A DNA stretch of 64,000 nucleotides. Source: Vibrio sp. (GTDB lineage Bacteria; Pseudomonadota; Gammaproteobacteria; Enterobacterales; Vibrionaceae). Shown in pieces: positions 61,976 through 64,000 of this stretch. The DNA lies in NCBI GenBank assembly GCA_028131545.1, contig JAOICL010000004.1:1-64000 (forward strand), read 5' to 3'. A program made the translations under genes and the position numbers. Under the pieces are notes generated by a model, which saw nothing but the letters and a program-made list of their open reading frames with translations, had not been told where the DNA came from and did no database searches. Position 1 is the first letter of the stretch. Every line of letters begins with the position of its first letter.

Positions 61976-62183
61976 GTTTTTTCCTGCTTAGGTTTTCAAT
62001 GTCTATAAAGGGAATAAGCTTCACCTAAGTCTACCTGAAAATCAAAAGAATAATCCACTATAACTCACTTTTTTACATTTTTTTACTTTTACGGTAGGGT
62101 AATGGTCATCCAAAGCAGTGGTAATGATAAATAACTGTTTATGTTAAATATCGCAAATTAGCTTCAATTTAGGAATCGGTATA

Positions 62184-62810
62184 ATGTCAATCAATTCTCA
62201 ATTTAATAAAAAAGATATCGACATATTAAAAGAAGAAACCGTTTTTAAGGGTTTTTTCAAAATGATAAAATATACGTTCAAACATCGATGTTTTGGAGGG
62301 GAGTGGAGCCGTCCTGTTGAAAGAGAAATGTTCGAACGCGGGCCAGCGGCAGCGATGCTTCCTTATGATCCTATTAATGATAGCGTTGTTCTTGTCGAGC
62401 AAATTCGAGTCGGCGCTTTATATCATGAGCAACCATGGCAATTTGAAATTGTTGCTGGTATGACAGATGATGGAGAAACATCGGAAGATGTGATTCGTCG
62501 CGAGTCGGTAGAGGAAGCAGGATTAGAGGTGGGAAGATTAGAAAGCATTTTGTCTTACTACCCTTCTTCAGGTGGTTGCTCTGAAAAAATTGATATTTTT
62601 GTAGGGGAAGTGGATGCCACTCAAGCACAGGGTGTGTATGGCTTAGATTATGAAGATGAAGATATTCAAGTACATCGTGTAACTCGACAAGAAGCATTAG
62701 ATATGGTGACGGATGGTCGAATTGAAAATGCCTCTACCATTATTGCACTACAATGGTTAGCGCTTCATGCGGATGCATTAAAAGAGCGTTGGGCACCCTC
62801 TAATGAATAA
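62184..62810 (+). CDS. nudF: ADP-ribose pyrophosphatase
   Basis: A 208-aa Nudix hydrolase that cleaves ADP-ribose to AMP and ribose-5-phosphate. The full Nudix box lies at 91-113, with E97, R105-E106, E109-E110 and G112 in place. The N-terminal arm and FERGPAAAMLPYDP match the E. coli AdpP type. It overlaps the next gene by 8 nt. Confidence 0.96.
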   Translation: MSINSQFNKKDIDILKEETVFKGFFKMIKYTFKHRCFGGEWSRPVEREMFERGPAAAMLPYDPINDSVVLVEQIRVGALYHEQPWQFEIVAGMTDDGETSEDVIRRESVEEAGLEVGRLESILSYYPSSGGCSEKIDIFVGEVDATQAQGVYGLDYEDEDIQVHRVTRQEALDMVTDGRIENASTIIALQWLALHADALKERWAPSNE

Positions 62811-63237
62811 ACCCTATCACGTCGACTTACTTGAGTTGATGCGAATTTATGAAACCAATTATGCTAAGCTGAATGCGTTAGTCCCTATATCATCTGTAGC
62901 TGGTGATATTTATTGTTACCAAGCCGTCGATCAAAGTTATCAAATAACAGTGATAGAGATTACAAAATACACATCTTTAGTCGAAGTTTTTCAAATAGGT
63001 GAGATGCCGATCTTTCCTTTACCTAAGTTGTCTGTCAGGCTATATCATGACGCTAGAGTTGCTGAAGTTATTGGTGGATATGGTAAGCTTTATGTGAAGC
63101 CAATATATGATTACCCCAATGACAAAATGAGACAGAAAGATGAAAAAGCGCAATTGAATCGCTTTTTACGTGATTGGCTTAATTTCTGTTTAAAACATGG
63201 GATTCGGCGTACCCCGATTGATTGGAGAGAGCCCTAG
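62803..63237 (+). CDS. yqiB: DUF1249 family protein (YqiB)
   Basis: A 144-aa cytoplasmic protein of the YqiB/DUF1249 family: HVDLLELMRIYETNYAKLNAL near the start and NRFLRDWLNFCLKHG near the end. Always found between nudF and cpdA in enterics and vibrios as far as I know; function unknown. It overlaps nudF and leads into cpdA with a 16-nt gap, so all three are one operon. Confidence 0.9.
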   Translation: MNKPYHVDLLELMRIYETNYAKLNALVPISSVAGDIYCYQAVDQSYQITVIEITKYTSLVEVFQIGEMPIFPLPKLSVRLYHDARVAEVIGGYGKLYVKPIYDYPNDKMRQKDEKAQLNRFLRDWLNFCLKHGIRRTPIDWREP

Positions 63238-63253
63238 TAGGTAGGATTGTATC

Positions 63254-64000
63254 GTGTTGTTATCTATATCTGAAGAAACCGTTCGTTTGGTTCAAGTGAC
63301 AGACAGTCATTTATTTGAAACGAGAGAAGGTAATTTATTGAGTGTATCGACAAATGATAGCTTTTTAGCTGTCATAGAAGCGATCGCAGAGCAGGGAACA
63401 AATTTTGATGCCGTGCTTGCTACGGGGGATATTTCTCAAGATCATACAGAACAATCCTATCAATACTTTGTTGATAATATATCTGCATTAAAATCACCTT
63501 GCTTTTGGTTGCCTGGAAACCATGATGAGCAGTCTTTAATGCATAGTTCCTTAGATCAAGCGCCTATCTATGATCATAAGCATGTATTACTGGGTGAGCA
63601 TTGGCAATGTATATTGCTAGATTCTCAAGTTTCTGGTGTTCCCCATGGTGGGCTAAATCAAGATCAATTAGATTTTCTCGTTCATTCGTTAGATCAGCAC
63701 CCAGAACGCCATGCCTTGATTCTTTTACACCACCATCCTATTTTGGTAAAAAGTGAATGGCTTGATCAACACACATTAAAAAATAGTGAAAGCTTTTGGA
63801 GTGCGCTCAAGGGATACAGCAATGTAAAAGCCGTTTTGTGTGGGCATGTTCATCAAGAAATGGATACAATGCATAACGATGTTAGAGTTCTCTCTACGCC
63901 ATCGACATGCATTCAATTTAAACCTTTGTCGGACCAATTTGCACTCGACCAACGCTCTCCAGGGTGGCGAGAAATTCATTTGCATAAAAATGGTCATATT
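63254..64000 (+). CDS. cpdA: 3',5'-cAMP phosphodiesterase CpdA, cut by the window end
   Basis: 249 codons are present without a stop. The calcineurin-like metallophosphoesterase motifs are all visible: QVTDSHLF near 16-23, ATGDISQDHT, LPGNHDE, LLHHHPI and CGHVHQE. CpdA hydrolyses cAMP and so lowers CRP activity. I chose GTG at 63254, with AGGAT 6 nt upstream and an in-frame stop just before it; TTG 63257 is the alternative. The family length is about 270-275 aa, so only the end is missing. Confidence 0.93.
   Translation, partial: MLLSISEETVRLVQVTDSHLFETREGNLLSVSTNDSFLAVIEAIAEQGTNFDAVLATGDISQDHTEQSYQYFVDNISALKSPCFWLPGNHDEQSLMHSSLDQAPIYDHKHVLLGEHWQCILLDSQVSGVPHGGLNQDQLDFLVHSLDQHPERHALILLHHHPILVKSEWLDQHTLKNSESFWSALKGYSNVKAVLCGHVHQEMDTMHNDVRVLSTPSTCIQFKPLSDQFALDQRSPGWREIHLHKNGHI

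Overview
The window is a stretch of core chromosome from a low-GC gammaproteobacterium of the family Vibrionaceae. Aliivibrio (the Vibrio fischeri group) is the best guess, from the AT-rich codon use, the close protein similarity to Vibrio and E. coli orthologues, and the gene order. The genus is inferred; no database was searched.

Layout. 1-400: end of an rRNA/tRNA region (tRNA-Asp, tRNA-Thr, 5S rRNA). 407-6390: a DUF547 protein, then the leucine operon leuLABCD on the minus strand with a leader peptide, attenuator and promoter. 6539-10933: an acyl-CoA synthetase and ilvIH. 10932-13627: an AraC-type regulator with an apparent C-terminal frameshift, and a DUF3302/HlyD membrane pair. 13766-17017: serA, rpiA, fau, 6S RNA and zapA on the minus strand, with a PurR-like operator at serA. 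17289-20342: ygfB, ubiH, ubiI. 20447-24713: a YtfK homologue, a 606-bp gene-free structured region, ygfZ, sdhE, ygfX and nadB. 24804-35420: the sigma-E cluster rpoE-rseABC, then lepA, lepB, rnc, era, recO, pdxJ and acpS, interrupted by one opposite-strand alpha/beta hydrolase. 35518-46249: barA, rlmD, relA, mazG, pyrG, eno. 46326-48854: a putative aspzincin (M35-like) metallopeptidase and cca. 48934-54310: gspA-gspB, a YgiM-like SH3 protein, and a Pit phosphate transporter with its DUF47 partner. 54639-64000: ygiF, glnE, hldE, tolC, nudF, a DUF1249 (YqiB) gene and the start of cpdA, cut by the window end.

Functional links. leuABCD and ilvIH share branched-chain amino-acid synthesis. serA feeds serine and glycine to one-carbon and purine pools, which fits the operator at its promoter and nearby fau. 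rpoE-rseABC controls the envelope stress response. relA, the SpoT-linked YtfK homologue and mazG concern stress nucleotides. pyrG and eno are the usual adjacent pair. glnE, hldE, tolC and nudF follow the E. coli order.

No CRISPR array, insertion sequence or prophage was seen. I found no clearly new multi-gene system. The most interesting items are the lone zinc peptidase between eno and cca, the AG-repeat frameshift in the AraC regulator, the PurR-like box in the serA promoter, the leu leader and the hairpin between leuA and leuB, the lone hydrolase between era and recO, and several strong inverted repeats, including a perfect 23-bp one between acpS and barA.
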